Assembly (NCBI GenBank): GCA_029268145.1 | Contig: JAJUHA010000013.1 | Span: 1-46,176 of the forward strand | From: Sphingomonadaceae bacterium | GTDB taxonomy: Bacteria; Pseudomonadota; Alphaproteobacteria; Sphingomonadales; Sphingomonadaceae | Direction: 5' to 3' | DNA: 46,176 nucleotides | Shown here: positions 19,071-27,174 of the stretch, piece by piece | Layout of the letters: the number at the start of each line of letters is the position of its first letter | Numbering within the stretch: position 1 is the first letter of the stretch | Notes under the pieces: generated by a model | The model's database searches: none | The model's input: the letters and a program-made list of their open reading frames with translations, nothing else | What the model was told of the DNA's origin: nothing | Position numbers and translations under genes: made by a program

Positions 19071-19451
19071 TCAGTCCGGCCGGGTCCAGATCCACGCTGC
19101 CACGAGGAGCATCAGGCTCCCGACGAGGAGGAGGAGCGGAAGGCCGGGCTGGCGCCAGGCCCAGAAGAGGAGAAGGCCGGCGGCCATGCCGAGCGCCGAG
19201 GCGCGCTTGGCCGCCGGCGCAATGGCCCGCCGGCTGCGCCAGGCGAGGAGGCCCGGGCCGAAGCGGGGATGGGCGAGGAGCCAGGCCTCGAGCCGGGGCG
19301 ACGAGCGGGCGAAGCCGAAGGCGGCGAGGATGAGGAAGGGCGTGGTGGGAAGGAGCGGCACGACGACGCCGACGAGACCGAGCGCGAGCGCGGCGGCGCC
19401 CAGCGCGAAGTAGAGGAGGCGGGCCGGCGCCGCGCCGACGGGTGCCGGCAT
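19071..19451 (-). CDS. DUF454 (YbaN-like) inner-membrane protein
   Basis: A 126-residue membrane protein with about three to four hydrophobic segments. It fits DUF454: the LGVVVPLLPTTPFLILAAFGFARSSPR-type stretch near residues 27-53 is the family hallmark, followed by a WLLAHPRFGPGL loop. Function is unknown. Its ATG shares one base with the stop of the upstream DUF302 gene (TGATG), so the two are a coupled pair. Confidence 0.88.
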   Translation of the reverse strand: MPAPVGAAPARLLYFALGAAALALGLVGVVVPLLPTTPFLILAAFGFARSSPRLEAWLLAHPRFGPGLLAWRSRRAIAPAAKRASALGMAAGLLLFWAWRQPGLPLLLLVGSLMLLVAAWIWTRPD

Positions 19452-19855
19452 CAGCCGCCGCCGAGGCGCGCCGCCACGCCGGCAAGACGCGTGCGGGCGT
19501 CTGCGGCGAGTGCTGCGACTTCGGGCCGGTCGGCAAGCCCGGCCACGCCCAGCATGGCGGCGGCATCGACGATCCGCACCAGGCTCCCGCTCCCCTCGTC
19601 CTCGACGGTCACGTTGCAGGGCAGCAGCAGACCGATTTCCGGGCTGGCCGAAAGCGCGGCGTGCGCGAGCGCAGGGTTGCAGGCGCCGAGGATCGTGTAG
19701 CGGCGGAAGGCCACGCCGAGCCTGTCGTGGAAGGCCTTGTCGAGATCGATCCGCGAGACGATCCCGAAGCCCGCCTCGGCAAGCGCGGCCGTGGCGCGGG
19801 CGATCGCCTCGTCGAAGGGGCAGGCGAGATGGACGGTGGCTCCCAGTTCCGGCAT
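19451..19855 (-). CDS. DUF302 domain-containing protein
   Basis: A 134-residue soluble protein. The DUF302 pattern is clear: an amphipathic FDEAIARATAALAEAGFGIVSRID segment, then LGACNPALAHAAL, LLLPCNVTVEDE and an IVDAAAML strand. The conserved Cys in GACNP and LPCNV are present; family function is not established, though these two motifs suggest metal or persulphide chemistry. I chose the ATG at 19855 because the upstream in-frame extension reads as GC-rich leader and would overlap the divergent GST-like gene. The intergenic region to that gene is only 35 bases. Confidence 0.85.
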   Translation of the reverse strand: MPELGATVHLACPFDEAIARATAALAEAGFGIVSRIDLDKAFHDRLGVAFRRYTILGACNPALAHAALSASPEIGLLLPCNVTVEDEGSGSLVRIVDAAAMLGVAGLADRPEVAALAADARTRLAGVAARLGGG

Positions 19856-19890
19856 TTGCGGCCCTTTCCCTGCGGCCCTATCGCGGGGCC

Positions 19891-20910
19891 ATGGCGATGA
19901 CCCTCTATGGCACCGACCCAAGCTTCTACACGCGCAAGGCCTGGCTGTCGCTGACCGCGGTGGGCGCGGACTTCCGCTATGCGCTGAAGACCCGCGCCAA
20001 CAAGGCCGAGGTGGAGGCCGCGGTCAACGGCTATCACCGCTTCCCGGTGCTCGACCCCGGCGAGGGTGGCGACTGGATCGTCGACTCGACCCGGATCGGC
20101 CTTGCGCTCTCAGAGCGCTTCCCGGCCCGCAGCCTGCTTCCCGAGGATCCGGCGCTCGCCATCCTGGTGCGGATCGCCGACGACTGGTTCGACGAATGGT
20201 TCCTGCGCCCCGCCATCCTGTTCCGGGCGAAATCGGCGGCAACCCGCCAGTGGGTGGCGCGGGTGGGCGCGCTCAACCTGCTCGGCCGGCACGCGGACGC
20301 GACACCCACGGCCGAGGAGGAGGCCATGATCGCGCGCCTGCTCCCGGGGATCGACCGCTTCTTCCTCGACAGCTGCGCGACGAACGCCGTGGTCGGGCCC
20401 GGGATCGCGGCGACCGAGGCGCTGCTTGCGCGGGCCGCGCGGGTGCTCGAGGGGGCGCTGGCCCCCTTCCTGTTCGGCAGCCGGCCGAGCCTTGCCGATG
20501 CGGCGCTGTGGGGCTTCCTCGATTCCGGCCTGCTGTGGGAGCCGGAGGCGCGCGCCTTCGTCGAGGCCCGGGCCCCGCACCTCCTGGCCTGGCACGCGCG
20601 GGCGCTGGAGGCGGCCCGGGCCGGGGGCGGGGCGTGGAACGCACTCGAGGCGGCGGCCGCGCGCCTTGCCCCCCTGCTGGGCGGGGATGCGCTGGGGTTC
20701 GCGGCCTTCCTCGCTGCCAACCGCGCGGCGCTGGCCGATGGCACGAAGCGGCTGCTGCTCGATGGAGTCGAGGTGCCGGCGCGCGGCTTCACCGAGAAGT
20801 GCCGGGCGGAGATTGCCGCCAGGATCGGCGCGCTGGGACCGGCCGATCGCGCCCGGCTCGAGGCGGCGGCGGGTGACTGGCCGCTGTTCGCCGTCTATCG
20901 GGACGGCTGA
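19891..20910 (+). CDS. glutathione S-transferase family protein, long form
   Basis: A 339-residue protein with an N-terminal thioredoxin-like GST domain (LYGTDPSFYTRKAWLSL at the active-site edge, then HRFPVLDPG with the cis-proline, and DSTRIGLAL) and a GST helical domain (LFGSRPSLADAALWGFL). The GST part ends near residue 235 and about 100 extra residues follow (AAFLAANRAALADG, GFTEKCRAEIAARI), which many long GST-like proteins also have. A Ser/Tyr at the start of helix alpha1 rather than a Cys suggests conjugating or non-catalytic use. The dienelactone hydrolase gene follows after 11 bases. Confidence 0.85.
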   Translation: MAMTLYGTDPSFYTRKAWLSLTAVGADFRYALKTRANKAEVEAAVNGYHRFPVLDPGEGGDWIVDSTRIGLALSERFPARSLLPEDPALAILVRIADDWFDEWFLRPAILFRAKSAATRQWVARVGALNLLGRHADATPTAEEEAMIARLLPGIDRFFLDSCATNAVVGPGIAATEALLARAARVLEGALAPFLFGSRPSLADAALWGFLDSGLLWEPEARAFVEARAPHLLAWHARALEAARAGGGAWNALEAAAARLAPLLGGDALGFAAFLAANRAALADGTKRLLLDGVEVPARGFTEKCRAEIAARIGALGPADRARLEAAAGDWPLFAVYRDG

Positions 20911-20921
20911 GGGAGACAGGC

Positions 20922-21782
20922 ATGGATCGGCTGCCGGAGGACGAGAACTGGGTGCGGATGTCGGGCGTGTCGCGGCGCGCCGCACTCGGCGGCGGAGCAG
21001 CCGCGCTGGGCTATGCGCTGGCCGCCCGGCCGGTCACGGCGTCGGCGATCCGCACGCCCGCCGACGGGCTCGACGAAGGGATGGTCCAGTTCCCGGCGAG
21101 CGGAGGCTTCCGGATGAACGCCTATCGCGCCAGGCCCGCCACTGGCCGGGCCCGGCCGGTCGTGCTCGTGATCCAGGAGATCTTCGGCCTCCACGAATGG
21201 ATACGGGACGTGACGCGCCGCCTCGCCCGCGCCGGCTTCCACGCGATCGCGCCCGACCTCTTCCAGCGCTACGGCGACCCGACGAAGGTGGCCGACATGA
21301 AGACGCTGCGCGCCACCATCATCAGCAAGGTGGCCGACGCCGACGTGATGGCCGATCTCGACGCGCTCGTCGCCTTTGCCGCCAGCGATGGCGGCAATGC
21401 CCGCCGTCTTGGCATCACCGGCTTCTGCTGGGGCGGGCGGATCACCTGGCTCTACGCCGCCCACAACCCGCAGCTGAAGGCCGGCGTCGCCTGGTACGGC
21501 CGGCTGACCGGCGAGGTGAACGCGATGACGCCGCGCCACCCGCTCGACGTGGCGGGGCAGCTGAAGGCGCCGGTGCTCGGCCTCTACGGCACGCAGGACA
21601 GGGGGATTCCCGTCGCCGACGTCGAGGCGATGAACGCGGCGCTCAAAGCCGCCGGCAAGCGCTCGGTCATTCGCCTGTTCGAGGCCGATCACGGCTTCCT
21701 CGCCGACTATCGGCCGAGCTTCTCGCCGACCGCCGCGCCCGTCGCCTGGGCGGCGGCGCTGGCCTGGCTCAGGAAGCTCTGA
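20922..21782 (+). CDS. dienelactone hydrolase family protein with a Tat signal
   Basis: A 286-residue alpha/beta hydrolase of the dienelactone hydrolase family. The catalytic set is intact: Glu86 in IQEIFGL, Cys169 in GFCWGG, Asp226 in GTQDRG and His257 in EADHGF. The N-terminus MSGVSRRAALGGGAAALG, with the arginine pair at 18-19 and a hydrophobic stretch, is a twin-arginine export signal, so the enzyme probably works in the periplasm. This Tat form is widespread in sphingomonad-like bacteria and its substrate is not known to be a chloroaromatic dienelactone. The 3-prime end overlaps the convergent hydrolase gene by 14 bases. Confidence 0.92.
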   Translation: MDRLPEDENWVRMSGVSRRAALGGGAAALGYALAARPVTASAIRTPADGLDEGMVQFPASGGFRMNAYRARPATGRARPVVLVIQEIFGLHEWIRDVTRRLARAGFHAIAPDLFQRYGDPTKVADMKTLRATIISKVADADVMADLDALVAFAASDGGNARRLGITGFCWGGRITWLYAAHNPQLKAGVAWYGRLTGEVNAMTPRHPLDVAGQLKAPVLGLYGTQDRGIPVADVEAMNAALKAAGKRSVIRLFEADHGFLADYRPSFSPTAAPVAWAAALAWLRKL

Positions 21783-22527
21783 AGCCGGCGAGCGCGGCGA
21801 CCAGCGCGTCGGCGAACTCGGGGCGGGTGACCGCCGACATGTGGTTGCCGGGGACCTCGGTGAGCGTCCCGCGCGCAAGCGCCGCGGCGAGCGCCGCGGC
21901 CGAGCCATTGTCCGCGTCCTCCACGCCGCAGACGATGGCGACCGGAAGGTCGAGGGTGGCGAGCGCATGAGGGGGCGTGCTCCGCTGGGCGCGGAGCAGG
22001 TGGAGGAGGGCGTCCGGCGACCGGACATTGGCCGTCATGAAGGCCTCGGCGAACCCTTCGGGCGACGTGCGCGGCCAGGTTCCGCGCCCCTCGATCATCC
22101 GCGCGAACCAGGCGCCGCGCGCCGCGCCCCCGGTGATGCCCTCGAGCCCCATGCCGGCGAGGATCGCCGCGGCCGGGCGCACCACCCCGCGCACCAGCAG
22201 CCGGACGATGGTGCGGGCGCCGAGCGAATAGCCGCCGACGACCAGCTCCGGCCCGAGGCCGAGATGGGCGACGAGCGCCTCGACGTCGCGCGCGAGCACG
22301 TCCTCGGGCCAGGCTTCGGCGGCCTCGGGCGCATCGCTTGCGCCATGGCCGCGCAGGTCGGGGAGGATGAGCCGGTAGCCGGCCGCCACCAGCCGCGCGG
22401 CGGTGCCGTAGCGGACCCAGTTGACCTCGGCCGAGGAGAAGAGGCCGTGGAGGAGCAGGAGCGGCGGGCCGGCGCCTTCCTCGCGGAAGGCGAGCCCGAC
22501 GCCGTCGAAGCTGGTGAAGCGCGCCAT
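21769..22527 (-). CDS. alpha/beta hydrolase
   Basis: A 252-residue alpha/beta hydrolase. Seen: HGLFSS oxyanion motif, DLRGHGASDAP, the nucleophile elbow GYSLGAR (Ser), an acid in CGVEDADNG and the His of GNHMSAV. The layout is that of haloperoxidase/esterase-type small hydrolases. Its ATG shares one base with the stop of asd upstream (TGATG), so it is translationally coupled to asd, while its 3-prime end overlaps the convergent dienelactone hydrolase gene. Substrate unknown. Confidence 0.9.
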   Translation of the reverse strand: MARFTSFDGVGLAFREEGAGPPLLLLHGLFSSAEVNWVRYGTAARLVAAGYRLILPDLRGHGASDAPEAAEAWPEDVLARDVEALVAHLGLGPELVVGGYSLGARTIVRLLVRGVVRPAAAILAGMGLEGITGGAARGAWFARMIEGRGTWPRTSPEGFAEAFMTANVRSPDALLHLLRAQRSTPPHALATLDLPVAIVCGVEDADNGSAAALAAALARGTLTEVPGNHMSAVTRPEFADALVAALAGFRAS

Positions 22528-23567
22528 CAGCCCTTCTTCAGGTGGCGGCGGCCGAGCAGCTCGGCGATCTGGACGGCGTTCAGTGCCGCGCCTTTGCGGA
22601 GATTGTCGGAGACGCACCAGAGGCAGAGGCCATTCTCGACCGTGGGGTCCCGGCGCACCCGCGACACGAAGGTCGCATAGTCCCCCACGCACTCGACCGG
22701 GGTGACATAGCCGCCGTCCTCGCGCCGGTCGACGAGCATGACGCCGGGCGCCTCGCGCAGGATGGCCTGGGCCCGGGCGACCGAAAGCGGCCGCTCGAGC
22801 TCGATGGTGATCGCCTCGGAATGGCCGACGAACACGGGAACGCGCACGCAGGTCGCCGTCACCCTGATGGCGGGATCGAGGATCTTCTGGGTCTCGACCG
22901 CCATCTTCCACTCTTCCTTCGTGTAGCCGTCGAAGCCGGAGTCGGACCCCATGAAGACGTCGATGTGCGGGATGAGGTTGAAGGCGATCTGCTTGGTGAA
23001 CTTGGCGGGCTCGCGCCGGTCGCCGACGAAGATGGCGCGCGACTGCTCGAACAGCTCGTCCATCCCCGCCTTTCCCGCGCCCGAGACCGACTGGTAGGTG
23101 GCAACGACCACCCGGCGGATGGTGGCGGCATCGTGCAGGGGCTTGAGCGCGACGACCATCTGCGCGGTCGAGCAATTGGGATTGGCGATGATGTTGCGCC
23201 TGGAATAGCCGTCGATCGCGTCCGGGTTCACCTCGGGCACGATGAGGGGGACATCGGGCTCCATGCGGTAGAGCGACGAATTGTCGATGACGACGCAGCC
23301 CGCCGCTGCCGCGCGGGGGGCGTGGATCTTCGCCGGGCCCGAGCCGGCGGCGAACAGCGCCATGTCCCAGCCGGTGAAGTCGAAATGCTCGAGGTTCCTG
23401 ACCGTCAGCTCGCGGCCGGAGTCGCCGAAGTCGATGCGGTCGCCGACCGAGCGCGACGAGGCGAGCGCGGCGATCTCGTCGGCGGGGAACTCCCGCTCGG
23501 CGAGGATGTTCAGCATCTCGCGCCCGACATTTCCGGTCGCGCCGACGACGGCAATCCTGTATCCCAA
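22527..23567 (-). CDS. asd: aspartate-semialdehyde dehydrogenase
   Basis: Converts aspartyl phosphate to aspartate semialdehyde with NADPH, the branch point to lysine, diaminopimelate, methionine and threonine; cytoplasmic. The 346-residue protein has the GATGNVGREML nucleotide loop at 9-19, the catalytic Cys132 in NPNCST, the KFTKQIAFNLIPHID segment, and the substrate-binding His in GHSEAI. The start is a TTG at 23567: it has an AGGGAGAG ribosome-binding site about eight bases upstream and gives the normal family N-terminus (GYRIAVVGATG). A perfect 8-base stem-loop sits in its leader at 23583-23602. Confidence 0.95.
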   Translation of the reverse strand: MGYRIAVVGATGNVGREMLNILAEREFPADEIAALASSRSVGDRIDFGDSGRELTVRNLEHFDFTGWDMALFAAGSGPAKIHAPRAAAAGCVVIDNSSLYRMEPDVPLIVPEVNPDAIDGYSRRNIIANPNCSTAQMVVALKPLHDAATIRRVVVATYQSVSGAGKAGMDELFEQSRAIFVGDRREPAKFTKQIAFNLIPHIDVFMGSDSGFDGYTKEEWKMAVETQKILDPAIRVTATCVRVPVFVGHSEAITIELERPLSVARAQAILREAPGVMLVDRREDGGYVTPVECVGDYATFVSRVRRDPTVENGLCLWCVSDNLRKGAALNAVQIAELLGRRHLKKG

Positions 23568-23582
23568 GTCCGCTCTCCCTGC

Positions 23583-23602
23583 CTGCCCGCTGCGGCGGGC
23601 AG
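23583..23602. other. stem-loop in the asd leader
   Basis: CTGCCCGC and GCGGGCAG, perfect 8-base arms around TGCG, ending about 15 bases before the asd start codon and directly next to its ribosome-binding site. It could modulate asd translation or form a promoter-proximal pause. No T run follows on either strand, so an intrinsic terminator is less likely. Confidence 0.45.
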
Positions 23603-23674
23603 CGCGGGGGCCTAGCCGGAGATGGCCGCCGAGGAAAGCGCGGTCGTGCCCCGGAGACGCGGAGGGTGGAGCCG

Positions 23675-24304
23675 ATGGCGAGCGACGGGCAGCCCTTTCT
23701 CGGATCGGTCCGCGATGGCGCGCCGGCGCTGTTCCGGCTGCGCTGGTGGGCGATCCTGCTCAGGGGCGTGTTCGGCATGATCTTCGGGATCCTGTGCCTC
23801 GTCACGCCGGCCGCGGCGCTGCTCTCGCTCGTCCTCCTGTTCGGGATCTTCGCCATTGCCGACGGGATCGCCGGGGTGATCGCGGCCTGGGGCCGGGCGC
23901 GCAATGGCGAGGCCTGGGTCTGGTTCGCGGTGGCGGCGGTGGCCTCGATCGTGCTCGGGAGTCTCGCCTTCGCCTGGCCGACGGTGACGGCCCTGGTGCT
24001 CACCCTCTTCATCGGCGCCAACGCGGCGATGACGGGGGTGGCGACGCTGGTGTCGGCCGCCAAGCTTCCTCCCGATCACGGCCGCGGCTGGTTCCTCCTC
24101 TCGGGCATCCTCGGCATCGTCTTTGCCGGGCTCATCCTCCTGAACCCGCTGGCCGGCGCGGTTGCCATCACGTGGATCATCGGCGGCTGGGCGTTCGCGA
24201 TCGGCCTTCTCTTCGTCCTGGTCGGCCTTCGGCTCAGGTCGCTGAAGGCGCGGCTCGACACCGGGCTGGAGCGGCTGCGCGACGGGCTCTCGGGCGGAGC
24301 CTAG
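23675..24304 (+). CDS. HdeD-family DUF308 membrane protein
   Basis: A 209-residue inner-membrane protein with six hydrophobic segments arranged as a tandem duplication of three-helix units, the DUF308/HdeD architecture (RWWAILLRGVFGMIFGILCL opens the first unit; WFLLSGILGIVFAGLILL opens the second). HdeD acts in acid tolerance in E. coli, but most relatives are unstudied. I chose the ATG at 23675, nine bases after GGAGG, over an in-frame GTG at 23666. The gene ends in a CTAG shared with the convergent DUF502 gene. Confidence 0.85.
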   Translation: MASDGQPFLGSVRDGAPALFRLRWWAILLRGVFGMIFGILCLVTPAAALLSLVLLFGIFAIADGIAGVIAAWGRARNGEAWVWFAVAAVASIVLGSLAFAWPTVTALVLTLFIGANAAMTGVATLVSAAKLPPDHGRGWFLLSGILGIVFAGLILLNPLAGAVAITWIIGGWAFAIGLLFVLVGLRLRSLKARLDTGLERLRDGLSGGA

Positions 24305-25005
24305 TCCGGCCGGGCGGGCGTGGCGCCGCCGAGCAGCGAGGCCGGCGCGACGGTGCCCATGGTGATGTAGAACTTGGCGAGATCGTCGAACTTCATGCCG
24401 GGCACCACGCGGACATTGGCGACGGGGACGAAGAGGAGCGCGCCGCCGATGGGCACCGGCGCGGTCGGGACGAGGATGAGCCGCGACGGCCCGTTGCCGA
24501 CGTCGAAGATGTCGGGGCTGGCAAGCAGCGCCAGCACTTCGGCACCCCCGCCGAAGCGGGCGGTCACCACGCTCATCGAGGCCATCTCCTCCTTGCTGTC
24601 GCCGCCCATGGTGCGGACCAGCTGGGCGAAGGGCTGGTAGAGCTTGCCCACCACCGGGAGGCGCGAGAGCAGCCCATCCACCCAGGATTCGAGGAGGCCC
24701 TTCGCCCCCGACTGCACCAGGGCGCCAAGGACCGTCACCCCGGCGGCGACGACGAGGAGACCGAGCCAGAAGCCCGCCGCCTTGCCGGCTGCGCCCAGCG
24801 TGACCAGCCGGCCGAGGCTGGCGATGAGGCTGCCGAGGAAGGTGTCGGGCCCGAAGACGGCGCCGAGCTGGCCGAGCACCCAGGCAAGCGCGACCACCGT
24901 AAGGATGAGGGGCAGGAGGAAGAGAAGGCCGGTCAGGAACAGGCCGGCGAGCTTGCGCGCAAGGAGCGCCGGCGAGCGGCGGGCAAGGCGGACAAGGCTG
25001 GTCAT
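24301..25005 (-). CDS. DUF502 membrane protein
   Basis: A 234-residue protein with two N-terminal membrane segments (about residues 18-45 and 70-95) and a soluble C-terminal half. The DUF502 pattern is clear: [17 protein letters not shown], the [21 protein letters not shown] segment, [20 protein letters not shown] and a final [14 protein letters not shown]. Function is unknown. The ATG at 25005 overlaps the leuB stop by four bases (ATGA), so it is the last gene of a leuD-leuB-DUF502 transcript, and its stop overlaps that of the convergent HdeD gene. Confidence 0.88.
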   Translation of the reverse strand: MTSLVRLARRSPALLARKLAGLFLTGLLFLLPLILTVVALAWVLGQLGAVFGPDTFLGSLIASLGRLVTLGAAGKAAGFWLGLLVVAAGVTVLGALVQSGAKGLLESWVDGLLSRLPVVGKLYQPFAQLVRTMGGDSKEEMASMSVVTARFGGGAEVLALLASPDIFDVGNGPSRLILVPTAPVPIGGALLFVPVANVRVVPGMKFDDLAKFYITMGTVAPASLLGGATPARPD

Positions 25006-26060
25006 GGCGCCAGCGCGCCGACGATCGCTGCCCCCATCTCCCACGTCGAGAGCGTGCCGCCGAGATCGCGGGTGCGGGCGCCGCCGGCGAGCGCCGAGGC
25101 GACCGCGGCCTCCACCCGGTCGGCCGCGTCCGGCGCCCCGAGCGAGTGGCGGAGCGCCATGGCGAGGCTGAGGATCGCAGCGCAGGGGTTGGCGATGCCC
25201 TGGCCGGCGATGTCGGGCGCCGAGCCGTGGATCGGCTCGTAGAGGCCGGGCGTGCCCGGCGCGCCGAGCGCAGCCGACGGCAGCATTCCGAGCGAGCCGG
25301 TCAGCATGGCGGCAAGGTCGGAGAGGAGGTCGCCGAAGAGGTTGTCGGTGAGGATCACGTCGAACCGGCGCGGGTTGCGCACCAGCTCCATGGCGCAGCT
25401 GTCGGCGAGCATGTGCGAGAGCGGCACGTCCGCGTGGCGCTCGGCCTGGCGGGCGGTGACCACCTCGCGCCAGAGCAGGCCGGATTCCATCACATTGGCC
25501 TTGTCGACCGAGGTGACATGGCCGCCGCGCGCGCGGGCCAGCGCGAAGGCGACGTCCGCCACGCGCGCGATCTCCTGCTCGGTGTAGCGCTGGGTGTTGA
25601 CGCCCTCGCGCTCGCCCGAGGGGAGGCGGGAGATGCCGCGCGGCTCGCCGAAGTAGACGCCGCCGACCAGCTCGCGGACGAAGAGGATGTCGAGGCCCGC
25701 CACCACCTCGGGCTTGAGCGTCGAGGCATCGGCGAGCGCTGGAAACAGCCTGGCCGGCCGCAGATTGGCATAGACGGCCATGGCGGCGCGCAGCTGGAGC
25801 AGGCCCGCCTCGGGGCGGAGGTCATAGGGCTGGCCGGCCCATTGCGGCCCGCCGACCGCGCCCATGAGGACGGCATCGGCCGCGAGCGCGGCTGCCTTCG
25901 TCGCCTCGGGAAGCGGCGTGCCCTCGGCGTCGATCGCGGCGCCGCCGAAGGGGGCCTCGGCAAGCTCGAGGCCGGGCAGCGCGAGCGCCTCGGCGACGGC
26001 GCGGGCCTCGGCGGTGACTTCGGGCCCGATCCCGTCGCCCGGGAGCAGAAGCAGCTTCAC
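25002..26060 (-). CDS. leuB: 3-isopropylmalate dehydrogenase
   Basis: Oxidative decarboxylation of 3-isopropylmalate in leucine biosynthesis, NAD-dependent, cytoplasmic. The 352-residue protein has the [12 protein letters not shown]-terminus, the EAGLLQLR substrate helix, [12 protein letters not shown], the metal-binding [10 protein letters not shown], and [19 protein letters not shown]. The start is a GTG at 26060 overlapping the leuD stop by four bases (GTGA), giving the exact family N-terminus. leuC is not in the window. Confidence 0.97.
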   Translation of the reverse strand: MKLLLLPGDGIGPEVTAEARAVAEALALPGLELAEAPFGGAAIDAEGTPLPEATKAAALAADAVLMGAVGGPQWAGQPYDLRPEAGLLQLRAAMAVYANLRPARLFPALADASTLKPEVVAGLDILFVRELVGGVYFGEPRGISRLPSGEREGVNTQRYTEQEIARVADVAFALARARGGHVTSVDKANVMESGLLWREVVTARQAERHADVPLSHMLADSCAMELVRNPRRFDVILTDNLFGDLLSDLAAMLTGSLGMLPSAALGAPGTPGLYEPIHGSAPDIAGQGIANPCAAILSLAMALRHSLGAPDAADRVEAAVASALAGGARTRDLGGTLSTWEMGAAIVGALAP

Positions 26061-26659
26061 GGCCTGGCCGCGGCGCCGGCGATCCACGGCCGCTCGGCGG
26101 CGAGCGCGGCCTCGTAGCGGTCGAGCTCGGGCAGCAGCCGTTCGGTGATGCCGATCTGGTCGAGCCCCTGCAGGAGGCAGAGCTTGCGGAACGGGTCGAT
26201 CGGGAAGGCGAAGCGGTCCTGGTAGGGGGTGGTGACGGTCTGGGCCTCGAGATCGACGGTGACGGGCAGGCCTTCGCGCGCCACCTCCATCAGCCGGTCG
26301 ACCGCCTCCTGCGGGAGCGCCACGAGGAGGAGGCCGTTCCGGAAGCTGTTGCCGGCGAAGATGTCGGCGAAGGAGGGCGCGATGACGCAGCGCAGGCCCA
26401 TGTCGAGGAGCGCCCAGGGGGCGTGCTCGCGGCTCGAGCCGCAGCCGAAATTGTCTCCGGCGATGAGGATCCGGGCGCCGGCGGACTCCGGCCGGTCGAA
26501 GATGTTGCCCGGGTCCTCGCGCAGCGGCGCGAACGCCCCCCGGCCGAGCCCGGCGCGGGTCAGGGCCTTCAGGTAGCGCGCCGGGATGATGACGTCGGTA
26601 TCGACATTGGCGGCGCCGAAGGGGATTGCGCGGGCGGTGAGCGTGGTGAAGGGCTGCAT
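26057..26659 (-). CDS. leuD: 3-isopropylmalate dehydratase small subunit
   Basis: Small subunit of isopropylmalate isomerase, which with LeuC converts 2- to 3-isopropylmalate. 200 residues, the standard length; [14 protein letters not shown] near residue 18 and [17 protein letters not shown] near residue 68 are the swivel-domain signatures. It is followed by leuB with a 4-base overlap. The usual leuC partner does not precede it; a BLUF photoreceptor gene does, 107 bases upstream on the same strand. Confidence 0.97.
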   Translation of the reverse strand: MQPFTTLTARAIPFGAANVDTDVIIPARYLKALTRAGLGRGAFAPLREDPGNIFDRPESAGARILIAGDNFGCGSSREHAPWALLDMGLRCVIAPSFADIFAGNSFRNGLLLVALPQEAVDRLMEVAREGLPVTVDLEAQTVTTPYQDRFAFPIDPFRKLCLLQGLDQIGITERLLPELDRYEAALAAERPWIAGAAARP

Positions 26660-26708
26660 GGCGCCGCTCCTAGCCGCCCGGGCGGGGCAAGGGCCAGAGG
26701 GCGCGTGG

Positions 26709-26720
26709 CACCTGCAGGTG
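26709..26720. other. 12-base perfect palindrome upstream of leuD
   Basis: CACCTGCAGGTG reads identically on both strands and lies 50 bases upstream of the leuD start and 47 bases after the end of the BLUF gene. It could be a protein-binding site controlling leuD, but one short palindrome in GC-rich DNA can occur by chance. Confidence 0.35.
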
Positions 26721-26766
26721 GCGGCAGTCCTCGATCCCCGGCGGCCCGGGCGGGCCCGCGGCGGGC

Positions 26767-27174
26767 TCAGGCGGACGTGCGTCCGGCTGCGAGCTGGGCG
26801 GCGAGCGGGGCGAGCATCGGCTCGGCTGGCGCTCCCTCCCCGTCGGCGAGCGGCAGGCGGGAGAGCAGCTCGTCCTCGTGGTCGATCCGCTCCATCGCCC
26901 AGCCGGCGAAGAGGCGGTCCTCGGCTGGCGCGAACTCGAGCAGCTGGACGTCGCGGTGGCGCAGGTCGGAGCAGATCCGCTCGAACAGGGCCTCGACTTC
27001 CGCGAGCGGGCCTTCGATCGCCTGCAGGAACTGTCCGTCGGCCAGAAGGAGAGCGCCGGTGATGCCCCGCTTCGCGTTGGCGCCCGAGGCGCGTGCGAGG
27101 ATCCGGGCGGTCTCGGCCTCCGCCTCGGAGGGAGGAATGGTCGACCGGCTGCGATAGACGAGACGGTGGAGCAT
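26767..27174 (-). CDS. BLUF-domain blue-light photoreceptor
   Basis: A 135-residue protein consisting of one BLUF (blue light using FAD) domain plus a short tail. The flavin-switch residues are all in place: Tyr7 (HRLVYRS), Asn33, Gln51 (GQFLQAIEG) and Trp92/Met94 (GWAM), with GITGALL between them. It therefore should bind FAD and undergo the normal light-driven hydrogen-bond switch. With no output domain of its own, it must act on a partner. Its ATG shares one base with the stop of the upstream GGDEF-EAL gene (TGATG), which makes that protein the obvious candidate partner, by analogy with BLUF-EAL fusions such as BlrP1. Confidence 0.92.
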   Translation of the reverse strand: MLHRLVYRSRSTIPPSEAEAETARILARASGANAKRGITGALLLADGQFLQAIEGPLAEVEALFERICSDLRHRDVQLLEFAPAEDRLFAGWAMERIDHEDELLSRLPLADGEGAPAEPMLAPLAAQLAAGRTSA

